From the NCBI GenBank assembly GCA_016932475.1, contig JAFGCU010000026.1, positions 156,111 to 206,185 on the forward strand: a stretch of 50,075 nt of DNA, given 5' to 3'. The notes below the pieces were generated by a model. That model searched no databases, was not told the DNA's origin, and worked only from the letters and a program-made list of their open reading frames with translations. Source of the stretch: Anaerolineales bacterium (GTDB taxonomy: Bacteria; Chloroflexota; Anaerolineae; Anaerolineales; RBG-16-64-43). Position 1 is the first letter of the stretch; every line of letters begins with the position of its first letter. The translations under genes were made by a program, and so were the position numbers. This document shows positions 25,222 to 34,232 of this stretch, piece after piece.

Positions 25222-26867
25222 TCCGGCTTTCGGTTTTTTTCCGGCGCAACTTCTTTCTGCTTGCAGCGCTCGCCATCGGGTGCGCCGCCGCGCTTGCATA
25301 TTTTTTTGTGATACTGGGCCAGACCGGCGGACGCTTCATATACAATCTCGATGACGCCTACATCCACCTGGCCATCGCCAAGCACATCGTGCGCGACGGA
25401 GTTTACGGCGTCACCCCGTTCGAGTTCTCCTCGTCCTCCAGTTCGATCCTGTGGCCGCTGCTCCTGGCGGGCGCGCTGCGGCTGTTCGGCGACCGCGAGA
25501 CCCTCCCGCTCCTGATCAATCTCGCGATTACAGGCGTCCTTATCGCCGTGCTGTACCGCGAATGGGACGGCGGCGGAAAAACCCCCCGCTGGGCGTTCGG
25601 CATGCTGATCGGGTGGATGGTGTTCCTGCCGTTCGGGCCGATCCTCTTCAACGGAATGGAGACGATGCTGCAGGCGCTCGCGGCGGTCGCTTTTTCCGCC
25701 GCGGCTGTGCGGGCTCTTTCCGGGGAAGGAAAGGACCGGCTGCTTTCGCTTTGCCTGCTGGCCGCGCTTTGCGCCGCGGTCCGATACGAAGGGTGTTTCA
25801 TTGCGGCCGCGGTTTGCCTGATGCTGATCCTGCGCGGCCGGTGGAAGGCGGCCGTCGCAGTCGGCCTCGCCGCCGCGCTCCCGGTTGTGTTGTACGGCGC
25901 ATATTCCATGAGTCAGGGATGGTCGTTCCTTCCCAACTCGCTGCTGATCAAACACAGCGGCGTGGCATGGACGGATCCGGCTTCGCTGTGGAACATGGTC
26001 GCCCGGCCGTTTCAACCGATCACCGATATCGACCTGGTCCACCTTCCGGTGTGGCAATCGCTGGCGGTGCTGCTTCTGGTCATGCTGCTTATGCGCGCGC
26101 ATTCGGAAAGGCCGGTTTCTTTCTGGGATGCCCGCGTCCTGCCCGCGGTCCTATTCCTGCTGGTCGCGGCGATGCATTCGATGTGGATTACCGTCGAGAT
26201 GTTCTTCCGTTATCAGGCGTATCTCAACGCGCTGGGAATTTGGGCCATCGGCTGCCTGGGCGCGCCGGCGGTGGAGTGGAAGATTTTCCGCCGCAACGCC
26301 GCCGCGGCCGCGGCGGGGTTTTCCGCCGCTGTTCTGGTGGCGCTTCCCCTCGGGCTGCTGGCATTTCAGGCTTTGTGGAAGACGCCGGCCGCCTCCCGCA
26401 ATATCTGGCAGCAGCAGTACCAGATGGGGCTTTTTCTGGATGCATACTATCCGCAGGCGGTCGTCGCGGCCAACGACATCGGCGCGATCGATTACCTGGC
26501 GGACCTGCATCTGGTGGATTTGTTCGGCCTGGCATCGCGGGAGGTTTTGCGGGCGAAACTCGACGGGGAATGGCAGCGGGATCTGGCCGGCGCGCTGGAA
26601 AGGCTTACCTCAGCCGAGGGCGCGCGGATCGCGGTCCTATACGATAATTGGTTTGGTTACACGCCGGCCGGCGGGAAGGCCGCCATCCCGCCGGGGTGGG
26701 TGCGGGTGGCCGATTGGACCATCCCGGGAAACGTCGTTTGCGGAGGCGCGACTGTGACGTGGTATGCGCTGCGGCCGGAAGAGGCAGAACGCCTGCGGAC
26801 GGCGCTCGAAGCGTTCTCGGAAAAACTGCCGGCAGATGTGGCCGTGCGTTATTATCAATCCCCCTGA
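25218..26867 (+). CDS. Polytopic GT-C-like membrane protein (paralogue 6 of 7)
   Basis: A 549-aa membrane protein with YNLDDAYIHLAIAKHIVRDG, GVTPFEF, a run of six Ser and ILWPLLL, FNGMETMLQ, AAVRYEGCFI, ANDIGAIDYL and LVDLFGLASREV, and IAVLYDNWFGYTP near the end. It is the closest relative of the protein at 21984. The last 130 residues are predicted soluble and extracytoplasmic, as in ArnT/PglB-type enzymes, where such domains help bind acceptors. ATG 25218 overlaps the preceding TGA by 4 bp; the frame is open far upstream only as an artefact of high GC inside the neighbour. Confidence 0.73.
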   Translation: MIRLSVFFRRNFFLLAALAIGCAAALAYFFVILGQTGGRFIYNLDDAYIHLAIAKHIVRDGVYGVTPFEFSSSSSSILWPLLLAGALRLFGDRETLPLLINLAITGVLIAVLYREWDGGGKTPRWAFGMLIGWMVFLPFGPILFNGMETMLQALAAVAFSAAAVRALSGEGKDRLLSLCLLAALCAAVRYEGCFIAAAVCLMLILRGRWKAAVAVGLAAALPVVLYGAYSMSQGWSFLPNSLLIKHSGVAWTDPASLWNMVARPFQPITDIDLVHLPVWQSLAVLLLVMLLMRAHSERPVSFWDARVLPAVLFLLVAAMHSMWITVEMFFRYQAYLNALGIWAIGCLGAPAVEWKIFRRNAAAAAAGFSAAVLVALPLGLLAFQALWKTPAASRNIWQQQYQMGLFLDAYYPQAVVAANDIGAIDYLADLHLVDLFGLASREVLRAKLDGEWQRDLAGALERLTSAEGARIAVLYDNWFGYTPAGGKAAIPPGWVRVADWTIPGNVVCGGATVTWYALRPEEAERLRTALEAFSEKLPADVAVRYYQSP

Positions 26868-26896
26868 ACGGGTCACCGGGCGTATGATTTCACTGA

Positions 26897-28789
26897 ATGC
26901 CGGATGGGAAGGATGATTTTGTGAGTAGAAGGCCGTTCCCCTGGGCGTCAATCATCGATTGGGGATGGATCCTGGCTGTCACCATTGCCAGCAGCCTGCT
27001 GCTGTATTCCGGCTGGAAGGAAAGGAGCCCCTATGACAGCCCGGACATCCTTGCCCATCAGGGAAACGCGATCGACCTGATCTCCAACGGCGTCATTCCA
27101 TACCGCGGCCAGGGGCTCTCCTATTCGGGATGGGCGCCGCCGGGGACTTCGTTCCTGATGGTCCCGGGAGTGTTGCTTATGTCCGATCCGCGCCTGGCGG
27201 AAGTTCCCGGCGCGGTTCTCCTCCACTTCGGCACACTGCTCTTTCTGTTTCTCATCATCCGCGACCTGTTCGGACGCGGTCCGGCCTGGGCGGCTGTCGC
27301 CGTGGCCGGATTCATGCCGGTCACGGGCCCCATGCTGTGGCCGAACGGCCACCCGTTTTTCGTCGTCGGGATGCTCTACTGCCTGATGGGCTGGGTGCGC
27401 GGCCGTTCGCCGCATTGGTTCTCCGCCGCGCTGCTCCTGGCGGGCCTCGGCATGTACGTGTATTTCTCGCTCGCGCCCGCGTTGGCGGCCATGGCGGCGA
27501 TCGCGCTGGTGTTCCGCCGTCCGGTCTCGCGGCGCAGCATCGCCGCGGTGTCGGTGTGCCTCTTCCTGGTATGGCTGCCGTATTTGATCTTTGAAGCCGG
27601 CCGCGGTTTTATCGACATCGGCAGCATGCTGCTTCGCCGCGACCTGACGGCCATGGAGACGCAGCCCGCCTCCGCGGTGAGCTGTTACGCCACGCTTCCC
27701 GGCGAAACCGATTTCCAGGATTGGAACTACCTCCCCTGGACCGGTTCCTACGATGTCGATCGTATGATTTTTCCGGGAACAGGCCGGCTGGCGGCCCTCT
27801 CGCTCCAAGCCTGCACTCTATTGAACAAGATGGATCGCAATTTCGACTCCGGACATTTTCTTTTCGGAGATCCGGCTTGGCCGACGGCCGCGCTCTTCGG
27901 AATGTGCGTCACGGGATGGATGATCCTCCTGTTCCGGTCGTGGAGCGGTTGGAAGCGCCCGGCGGCGTGGTTCCAGCGGCTGCGCACTGTTCCCGTGTGG
28001 AAATTCATTTTCGGCTGCGGGATCGGAGCGGCGGCGATTTTCCTGCTGGTCCAGCCGGTGGTGGTGGGCTCGATCCTTGCCGGGGATCCGGATTGGAATC
28101 TCCCCGCGCGCCTGCTGCTGGCCCAAATACGGTCCTACGGCATCGTGATCTGGACGGCCCTCGTACTTGGTTTGCTGCTGGCTTCCCGGTCTGATCTGCC
28201 CGCGGGCGACGCGGGAGTTCCGGCGATCATGATCGGCGTGTGCGGAATCCTCCTGTGGGCGCTGTCGGAGATCGAGCGATCCTGGAGGTTTTACTGGTTG
28301 TGGCCTCTGCAGGCCGCGGCGATCGCCGTCGCGGTCGGCTCGCTGATCCGCTGGTGGAAACCTCCGCGCCTGATTTCGGCGGGTCTGATCGTTCTGACGA
28401 TTGCGCTTTTCTTCCCTTACCGGCTGGATGCGTCGAAAGTGAATGCCATCCGGCAATACGGTTACGGCGGACGTGAAAGCGGACAGATGCAGGCGGTGGA
28501 GTGGATCTCCGGGCAGGCCGCGCGGAATCCCGCGCGCACGGTTACGGTCAGCGTGTCGCGCTACGGCGGCGGACAGGATGCCACCCGGGTCTGGGGCTGG
28601 CTGGAATTCGGGTTGAAATATCTTTTCGTCACCCCGAATGCCATGGTCTCCGACGTGAGTCCCGAAGACGATTTCCGGGTTCTGGAATTCACCGGTGCGG
28701 ACCTGGATCTCCATCCGCAAGCCTGTCCATGGGAGGGGTACGACCTGGTGTGGGAAGGCCGGAGGTACGCGATATGCCGGCGCCGGTAA
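26897..28789 (+). CDS. Large polytopic membrane protein, GT-C-like (paralogue 7 of 7; sister of 9808-11850)
   Basis: A 630-aa protein with a first helix near residues 22-38, the loop SPYDSPDILAHQGNAIDL, then YSGWAPPGTSFLMVPGVLL, an external segment VSCYATLPGETD, LNKMDRNFDSGHFLFG, several more helices and a soluble C-terminal tail. It is collinear with the protein at 9808 across these blocks but lacks its N-terminal extension. Start choice: ATG 26897 has no visible ribosome-binding site, while in-frame GTG 26921 has AAGGA 8 nt upstream, so the protein may be 8 residues shorter. It overlaps the next gene by 16 bp. Confidence 0.62.
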   Translation: MPDGKDDFVSRRPFPWASIIDWGWILAVTIASSLLLYSGWKERSPYDSPDILAHQGNAIDLISNGVIPYRGQGLSYSGWAPPGTSFLMVPGVLLMSDPRLAEVPGAVLLHFGTLLFLFLIIRDLFGRGPAWAAVAVAGFMPVTGPMLWPNGHPFFVVGMLYCLMGWVRGRSPHWFSAALLLAGLGMYVYFSLAPALAAMAAIALVFRRPVSRRSIAAVSVCLFLVWLPYLIFEAGRGFIDIGSMLLRRDLTAMETQPASAVSCYATLPGETDFQDWNYLPWTGSYDVDRMIFPGTGRLAALSLQACTLLNKMDRNFDSGHFLFGDPAWPTAALFGMCVTGWMILLFRSWSGWKRPAAWFQRLRTVPVWKFIFGCGIGAAAIFLLVQPVVVGSILAGDPDWNLPARLLLAQIRSYGIVIWTALVLGLLLASRSDLPAGDAGVPAIMIGVCGILLWALSEIERSWRFYWLWPLQAAAIAVAVGSLIRWWKPPRLISAGLIVLTIALFFPYRLDASKVNAIRQYGYGGRESGQMQAVEWISGQAARNPARTVTVSVSRYGGGQDATRVWGWLEFGLKYLFVTPNAMVSDVSPEDDFRVLEFTGADLDLHPQACPWEGYDLVWEGRRYAICRRR

Positions 28790-29955
28790 AGAACGCAGGC
28801 GCCGACCGCTTGCGGATTGCGCTCCCGACCGGCATCTTCCCGCCGGATATCGGCGGCCCGGCTTCGTATGTTCCACGGATCGCGGAGGCGCTGACCGCGC
28901 GCGGGCATGAGGTCGCGGTGATTACGCTGGCGGATGATCCGGCCGGCGGCGGTGCGTATTCGTTCCCGGTTCGGCGCATCCGCCGCGGGATGCCCCGTAT
29001 CCCGCGCATGATCCGGACCATTTCCGCCATCGCGGCTTCCGCGCGTGAGGCGGACCTGATCTTCGCCAACGGATTGTTCATCGAGGCGGCGATCGCCGCC
29101 GCATTTGCGCGCCGCAAGCTTGTGATGAAAATCGTCGGGGATTGGGCCTGGGAGCGCGCCAGGAACCGCGGGGAAAAGATTCCCTCCGTCGAGGAATTCC
29201 AGTCGCGCCGGCAATCCCCGCGATCGGAAGCGGTCAAATGGCTGCGCGCGCGGGTTACCCAACGCGCGAATGCGGTCATCACGCCCAGCCGGTATCTGAT
29301 GACGGTCGTCGCCGGTTGGGGAATCCCGGCGCGGAAGATCGAAGTGGTGTATAACGCGCTCGAAGCCCCGCCGGAAACGGAAGCCGCCCGGGTGCCGCCG
29401 TTTGCAGGGGCGACGCTGATAACCGTCGCCCGTTTGGTGCCCTGGAAGGGGATCGACACCCTGGTGGAAGTGACGGCGAAACGGGATGATTGGCGTTTGC
29501 TTGTAATCGGAGACGGCCCCGAACGGCGTAACCTGGAATCGCTGGCGGTCCGGTTGGGGGTTCCGGAAAGAGTGATCTTCACCGGAGGCGTTCCGCGGAA
29601 ACAGGTTTTTGCGTTTATGAAGGCGGCGGATGTTTTCGTTTTGAACAGCCTGTATGAAGGACTGCCGCACATCATCCTCGAGGCGTTCGCGGCGGGGGTT
29701 CCGGTCGTCGCCGCCTCCGCCGGCGGCACGAACGAAGTGGTGGAGGACGGCGTGAATGGATTGCTCGTCCCGATCCGGAGGATGGATTTGCTGGCCGCGG
29801 CAATCAACCGCCTGGTTTCCGAACCGGGATTGCGGGCCGTCCTGACGGACGGCGCGCAACGGACGCTGCGTGGAAAATTTCAATGGGAAACGATGGTATC
29901 CGGAACCGAAGCGGTTTTATACAGGGTTGCTTCCAATAAGGGCGCCGGCCGATGA
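28774..29955 (+). CDS. Family 4 glycosyltransferase (GT-B)
   Basis: A 393-aa GT4 enzyme. The N-terminal domain opens with RIALPTGIFPPDIGGPASYV (glycine-rich acceptor loop). The C-terminal donor domain has LITVARLVPWKGIDTLVE, VIGDGPERRNLE, FTGGVPRKQVFAFMKAADVF and NSLYEGLPHIILEAFAAGVP with an intact E-x7-E. GGAGG 8 nt before ATG 28774 fixes the start inside the 3' end of the membrane-protein gene. It is first in a chain of six overlapping genes. Resembles PimB/WcaL-type hexosyltransferases. Sugar unknown. Confidence 0.91.
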   Translation: MPAPVKNAGADRLRIALPTGIFPPDIGGPASYVPRIAEALTARGHEVAVITLADDPAGGGAYSFPVRRIRRGMPRIPRMIRTISAIAASAREADLIFANGLFIEAAIAAAFARRKLVMKIVGDWAWERARNRGEKIPSVEEFQSRRQSPRSEAVKWLRARVTQRANAVITPSRYLMTVVAGWGIPARKIEVVYNALEAPPETEAARVPPFAGATLITVARLVPWKGIDTLVEVTAKRDDWRLLVIGDGPERRNLESLAVRLGVPERVIFTGGVPRKQVFAFMKAADVFVLNSLYEGLPHIILEAFAAGVPVVAASAGGTNEVVEDGVNGLLVPIRRMDLLAAAINRLVSEPGLRAVLTDGAQRTLRGKFQWETMVSGTEAVLYRVASNKGAGR

Positions 29956-31115
29956 ACGTGCTGATGATCGGCCTGGGCGATTCCGGTTTGGACCGGCCCG
30001 ACAGCGAGCCGGTTCGCCGGCAATTGGAATACGCGCGACGCATCGGCGGGCATATCGATCTGATTGTGGAATCTCCTTCCGGCGGGACTTCCGAATTCGG
30101 CGCCTTGACCGTCCACCGGACCGGGACAAACCGGATCCGGTTCCCGCTTGCGTCGTACCGGCTTGCGCGGACCGCGGCTATAAAGCATCCGCCGGATCTG
30201 ATCACGACCCAGGATCCGTTCGCCACCGCGCTGGCAGGGTTATGGCTGCGGCGTGCGCTGCACCGCCCCCTGCTGGTGCAAAACCATTCCTGTTTCCTCT
30301 TCAATCCGCATTGGATCGCCGAGCGGCCGGTCGTGTTCCGCGCGTATCATGCCCTGGCGCGGTCGCTCCTCCCGCGGGCGGATGCCTGGCGGGTGGTGAA
30401 CACCGTCGAACGGGAGATCTACATCCGCAAACTCGGGTTGCCCGCCGACCGGGTGCGCGTGCTCCCCGTCCCCTGCGATCTGGATGCTTTTTCAAAACGC
30501 CGTTCCGGCGATGCCATCGCCGAAGGACGGAAGCGCTGGGGAATACCGCCCGGCGCGCCCGTCATCGCCTGGGCCGGCCGGCCGGTGTGGTTTAAGCGGT
30601 TGCCCCTTTTGTTCCAGGCCTTCGCCGGGATCCGCGAAAAAAATCCCGATGCCCGGCTGCTGATCGCCGGCCGGAAGGAATTGGCGCAGGAGGATTTGGA
30701 CCGCGCCGCGCGAAAATTTTTCCTAGAGGACGCCTTGACCTGGACGGGCGAGCTTGCCCATTCCGAACTGGCGGACGCGTTTGCCGGCGCGGATGTTTTT
30801 CTGCACGCCTCGATTTACGAGGGGTTCGGCCGCGTGTTGGCCGAAGCGGGCGCCGCCGGACTGCCGGTGACAGCGACGGCGACAGCCGGCGCAAGGGATA
30901 TTATTGTCGAGGGCGAAACGGGATTCCTCGTACCGGTCGAAAATGCCGCCGCGCTTGCGCGGCGCGCGTGCGACCTGCTCTCGGATCCGGAATCGCGCCG
31001 GAAGATGGGCGAGACGGCGCGGGAAAACATCCTGGAGCGATTCGATCCGGCGAAGATGGTTGATGGGATTGTCGCCCAATGGCGGGAAACAGCTGCGGCG
31101 GGAGTGAGTCCGTGA
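29952..31115 (+). CDS. Family 4 glycosyltransferase (GT-B)
   Basis: A 387-aa GT4 enzyme. The short N-terminal domain begins MNVLMIGLGDSGLDRPDSEP and contains LITTQDPFATAL and LLVQNHSCFL. The donor domain has VIAWAGRPVWFKRLPLL, LLIAGRKELAQEDL, FAGADVFLHASIYEGFGRVL and GETGFLVPVENAAAL, with E-x7-E intact. ATG 29952 shares ATGA with the previous stop. Its opening differs from classical G-G-x-x-x-H loops, suggesting a distinct acceptor. Membrane-peripheral or cytosolic. Confidence 0.9.
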   Translation: MNVLMIGLGDSGLDRPDSEPVRRQLEYARRIGGHIDLIVESPSGGTSEFGALTVHRTGTNRIRFPLASYRLARTAAIKHPPDLITTQDPFATALAGLWLRRALHRPLLVQNHSCFLFNPHWIAERPVVFRAYHALARSLLPRADAWRVVNTVEREIYIRKLGLPADRVRVLPVPCDLDAFSKRRSGDAIAEGRKRWGIPPGAPVIAWAGRPVWFKRLPLLFQAFAGIREKNPDARLLIAGRKELAQEDLDRAARKFFLEDALTWTGELAHSELADAFAGADVFLHASIYEGFGRVLAEAGAAGLPVTATATAGARDIIVEGETGFLVPVENAAALARRACDLLSDPESRRKMGETARENILERFDPAKMVDGIVAQWRETAAAGVSP

Positions 31116-32305
31116 AGAAATCCGATAGCAGGAAGAACAGGCTGCTGTATCTGCTGCCTCGCTATGATGCGGAATCGCCGGAGCATGTATACCATCTCTA
31201 CGGATTCCTACGGAAGCTGCAGGATCGGATACCGCTGGAAGTGATCGTCGAGCGGGTCTCGGGTTCTCTGCCGGAGGATGCGGCGATGCGCCCGCTGTGG
31301 ATCCGCACTCCGGCGCTGCGATGGATCGAGGAGGGAATCCGCTTTTTCCTGGCCCGCCTGCGCGGAATCAAGACCTTCTATGTGCATTATTCCTATACCG
31401 GCGCCATCGCTGCATCGATCGTGGTCCGCCTGTTGGGCGGCCGGGTGTTCTATTGGAACTGCAGCCTGTATAAGGATCTGCGGCCGGGCGCCGGCGCGCC
31501 GCTGCCGGCGCGGATGCGGCAGCGCCTGTATGAATGGATGCTTGAGCTCTCCGTGCGGGCCTGCACCCATCTGGTGACGGGAACCCCGCGGGTGGCGGAT
31601 TATTACGTCCGGCATGTCGGAATTCCACCGCAGAAAATCCGGCTGCTTCCGAATTTCACCGATGTGGACCGTTTCCGGAATGTGACGCGGACGGAGGCAC
31701 GGAAGGAATTGAATCTTCCCGCCGGGCGCAAGGTCGCCCTCTTCCTGCACCGCGTCGCGCCGCGCAAAGGGGCGCACTTCCTCCCGGAGATCGCGCGCAG
31801 GTTGGTGAAGGAGGCCGGCCCCGTGACTTTTCTGGTGGCCGGGGGAGGGCCGTACTTGGAGGAACTCCACCGCCGCGTGGATGCGGAAAAACTCTCCGCC
31901 TTTTTCGATTTCCGCGGGTGGATTCCAAACCGGGAAGTGCCGCTCTATTTCCGCGCCGCGGATCTTTATCTGATGCCGTCGGAAGAAGAGGGATTTCCGC
32001 GGGTGCTGCTCGAGGCGATGGCGGCGGGCTGCCCGTTCATCGCGTTCGATGTCGGCGGCGTGCGCGATATTCTCCCGAAGAGCATGACCGGCTGCGTGGT
32101 GGAGCGGCGCGATATGCAGGCATTCGTCCGGCAGAGTGTGAGCGCTCTGCAGAATCCGGCTTTGCGGGCCTCCTGGAGCAAGGCCGGGGGGAAACAGGTG
32201 CTCCTGTTCTCCGAAGACCGCGTGGTGGAGGCTTTTCTGCGCATGATCGACGGCCAGGCGCTCGATTGGGGCGCGTTCCTCGCTTCCCGGCAGGAAGGGA
32301 TATGA
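31112..32305 (+). CDS. Family 4 glycosyltransferase (GT-B), GTG start
   Basis: A 397-aa GT4 enzyme. It contains LLYLLPRYDAESPEHVYHLY at the N-terminus, YVHYSYTGAIAASIVVRLLG, VALFLHRVAPRKGAHFLPE, FDFRGWIPNREVPLYFRAAD and MPSEEEGFPRVLLEAMAAGCP (E-x7-E). The start GTG 31112 forms a GTGA overlap with the previous stop and has GGGAG 7 nt upstream; an in-frame ATG at 31079 would need a 37-bp overlap and is less likely. Third gene of the overlapping GT4 chain. Confidence 0.89.
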   Translation: MKKSDSRKNRLLYLLPRYDAESPEHVYHLYGFLRKLQDRIPLEVIVERVSGSLPEDAAMRPLWIRTPALRWIEEGIRFFLARLRGIKTFYVHYSYTGAIAASIVVRLLGGRVFYWNCSLYKDLRPGAGAPLPARMRQRLYEWMLELSVRACTHLVTGTPRVADYYVRHVGIPPQKIRLLPNFTDVDRFRNVTRTEARKELNLPAGRKVALFLHRVAPRKGAHFLPEIARRLVKEAGPVTFLVAGGGPYLEELHRRVDAEKLSAFFDFRGWIPNREVPLYFRAADLYLMPSEEEGFPRVLLEAMAAGCPFIAFDVGGVRDILPKSMTGCVVERRDMQAFVRQSVSALQNPALRASWSKAGGKQVLLFSEDRVVEAFLRMIDGQALDWGAFLASRQEGI

Positions 32306-33351
32306 CCGGCGCGGCGCGCAACCGGATGGCGTGGGCCGGCGCGTGGAGCCGGGAGCACAACAACGCGCGATACGAGGAACTGCTCCCGCGCCTCGCCAAC
32401 GTCGACCGGTTTTATGTCGATATGCATCCGTGGTGGCCGATCCGCGGGCTGCGGCGGAGGATTTGGCTGCCGCTTCTGACAATGTGGCTGGGCGTGCGAT
32501 ACCCGCTCCTGTTGTGCACCGATTGGAGAAAAATCCGCTGGATTCGGAACCGGGTGGTGGTGGATCATGATGATCCGCTCTTTGCGCCGGCGGAGGTCCG
32601 CGCCCTGAATGCTCCCAACGTCGCCGCCGTTGTGGTCACCAGCGACGCGGTTAAATCGAAATTCCTGGAATTGGGGGTGCGTCCTCCGGTGCATGTCGTG
32701 CCGCAGGGCGTCGCGGCTTTTGCCATCGATGAAAAACGGGTGCGCGCCGTCCGCGCCGGATGGAACCGGTCGAGCGGGGAAATTGCGGCGGGGTATCACC
32801 AGCCGCGCTTCGATTTTTCGGATGAGCTGCCGGCCGGTGCGCAACAGATGTATGCCGTGGATACGCTGATCGAAGTGATGGAACGTTCCCGCAGGAAGGA
32901 TCCGCGGTTGGTCCTTTGGCTGGTGGGCGAACCGAGCGCGAAGGTGAGGGAGTATGCGGAACGGAATTCGTGGATCCGGCTAATCGGATACCAGCGGCGG
33001 CCGGAATTGATGGATTATGTCGCTGCCTTCGACATCGGACTCTATCCGCGCCGGCTTGATCTGATGGGGCGCGCCAGCATCAAGGTGCTGGAATATATGG
33101 CTTGCGGTGTGCCGGTGGTCGGGTTCCGGGTCGCGGAGATGGGCGCGGTGGTGGAAGGCGAGGCGGGGATAGCCGCTACGACGGATACGGCTTTCGCCGC
33201 CGGGCTGGTTGCGTTGGCAAAGGATCCGCGCCGGCGGTTACGGCTGGGACGGAATGGCATGAAAACCGCGGCGGCATTCGACTGGGATCTATTGGCCGAA
33301 AAATACCGCGGATTGCTGGATCAATACAGTAGTTATAAAGAGGACGAATGA
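32302..33351 (+). CDS. Glycosyltransferase family 4-like protein with divergent active-site region
   Basis: A 349-aa GT-B-like protein. The N-terminal domain is short and unusual (NRMAWAGAWSREHNNARYEE; DHDDPLFAPAEV), followed by VVVTSDAVKSKFLELG, VHVVPQGV, LVLWLVGEPSAKVREYAE and YVAAFDIGLYPRRLDLMG, ending in IKVLEYMACGVPVVGFRVAE. The second Glu of E-x7-E is present in VLEYM, but the first position is not Glu, so catalysis may differ or the protein may be a weak family member. It overlaps both neighbours by 4 bp. Confidence 0.8.
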   Translation: MTGAARNRMAWAGAWSREHNNARYEELLPRLANVDRFYVDMHPWWPIRGLRRRIWLPLLTMWLGVRYPLLLCTDWRKIRWIRNRVVVDHDDPLFAPAEVRALNAPNVAAVVVTSDAVKSKFLELGVRPPVHVVPQGVAAFAIDEKRVRAVRAGWNRSSGEIAAGYHQPRFDFSDELPAGAQQMYAVDTLIEVMERSRRKDPRLVLWLVGEPSAKVREYAERNSWIRLIGYQRRPELMDYVAAFDIGLYPRRLDLMGRASIKVLEYMACGVPVVGFRVAEMGAVVEGEAGIAATTDTAFAAGLVALAKDPRRRLRLGRNGMKTAAAFDWDLLAEKYRGLLDQYSSYKEDE

Positions 33352-34232
33352 ACGAGAGCGGTTTGTCATTTCTTGGACGAGCTGCGGCGGCGGTCCGGAA
33401 TGCCGGCCTGCAACCGCTGCTTACCTTCGGCCGGAACACGGCCGACGCGGTTTTCCGGATGATCCGGTTTCCGCCCCTTTCGGCCGAAATCGACGGCATT
33501 CGACTGCACGGTTTTTTGCGGCACCGCAGCATGCTGGAGGAATTCGCCCGGGGCGCGTATGAGCCCTTAACCCGGAGGATGTTCCGCGAACTGGTCCCCT
33601 CGGCGGGAGTGTTTGTCGACGCCGGCGCCCACATCGGATTGTTTTCCTCGCTGGCCGTCCGATACGGCTCCCCGGGATTGGTTGTTTTTTCCTTCGAGCC
33701 TGATCCGTATAATCAGCGGGCTTTCCGTTGGAATATGAACCATAACCGGTGCCGGAATGTCCGGCTATTCCCGGCGGCCGTCTCGGATGCTAACGGCACA
33801 GCCCGGTTATTGGTCAGCGACGGCACCATCGGCAGCTCCCTTGTGCTGGGGCGCACGAAAATCGGCGGAACGCACCAGCTCGCGGTGGAGACCGTCGCGC
33901 TGGACGAAATCCTGCGGGATGCCGTCTCCAAACCCATCCTTGTCAAAATGGATATTGAAGGCGCGGAAATTTCGGCGTTGCGCGGGATGTCCGACACGCT
34001 GCGCAGGGCGCAGAGGATCGCCGTTTTTTGCGAAGTGAATCCGGAAGCCCTCGCGGCCGGCGGCCGGACTCCGGCAGATCTGATCGCCGCTCTGCGCGGT
34101 GCCGGATTGCGGATTTTCTTCATTTCGGATGCCGACGGCGGGCTGATACCGGTCACCGGCACGTGCAATGCGAAGGGCAACCTTCTGGCTGTGAAGGATT
34201 GGGCATTTCCTGAGGATTGGATTCATGCGTAG
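33348..34232 (+). CDS. FkbM family methyltransferase
   Basis: A 294-aa predicted O-methyltransferase of the FkbM family (SAM-dependent, Methyltransf_21). Motif I is FVDAGAHIGLFSSLAVRYG near residues 86-104, followed by VFSFEPDPYNQRAFRWNMNHN and the family hallmark LVKMDIEGAEISALRGM. FkbM enzymes methylate hydroxyl groups of sugars or polyketides and are common in capsule loci. It overlaps the GT4-like gene by 4 bp and the next GT4 by 8 bp, so it is made in step with them. Probably caps or decorates the glycan. Confidence 0.9.
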   Translation: MNESGLSFLGRAAAAVRNAGLQPLLTFGRNTADAVFRMIRFPPLSAEIDGIRLHGFLRHRSMLEEFARGAYEPLTRRMFRELVPSAGVFVDAGAHIGLFSSLAVRYGSPGLVVFSFEPDPYNQRAFRWNMNHNRCRNVRLFPAAVSDANGTARLLVSDGTIGSSLVLGRTKIGGTHQLAVETVALDEILRDAVSKPILVKMDIEGAEISALRGMSDTLRRAQRIAVFCEVNPEALAAGGRTPADLIAALRGAGLRIFFISDADGGLIPVTGTCNAKGNLLAVKDWAFPEDWIHA

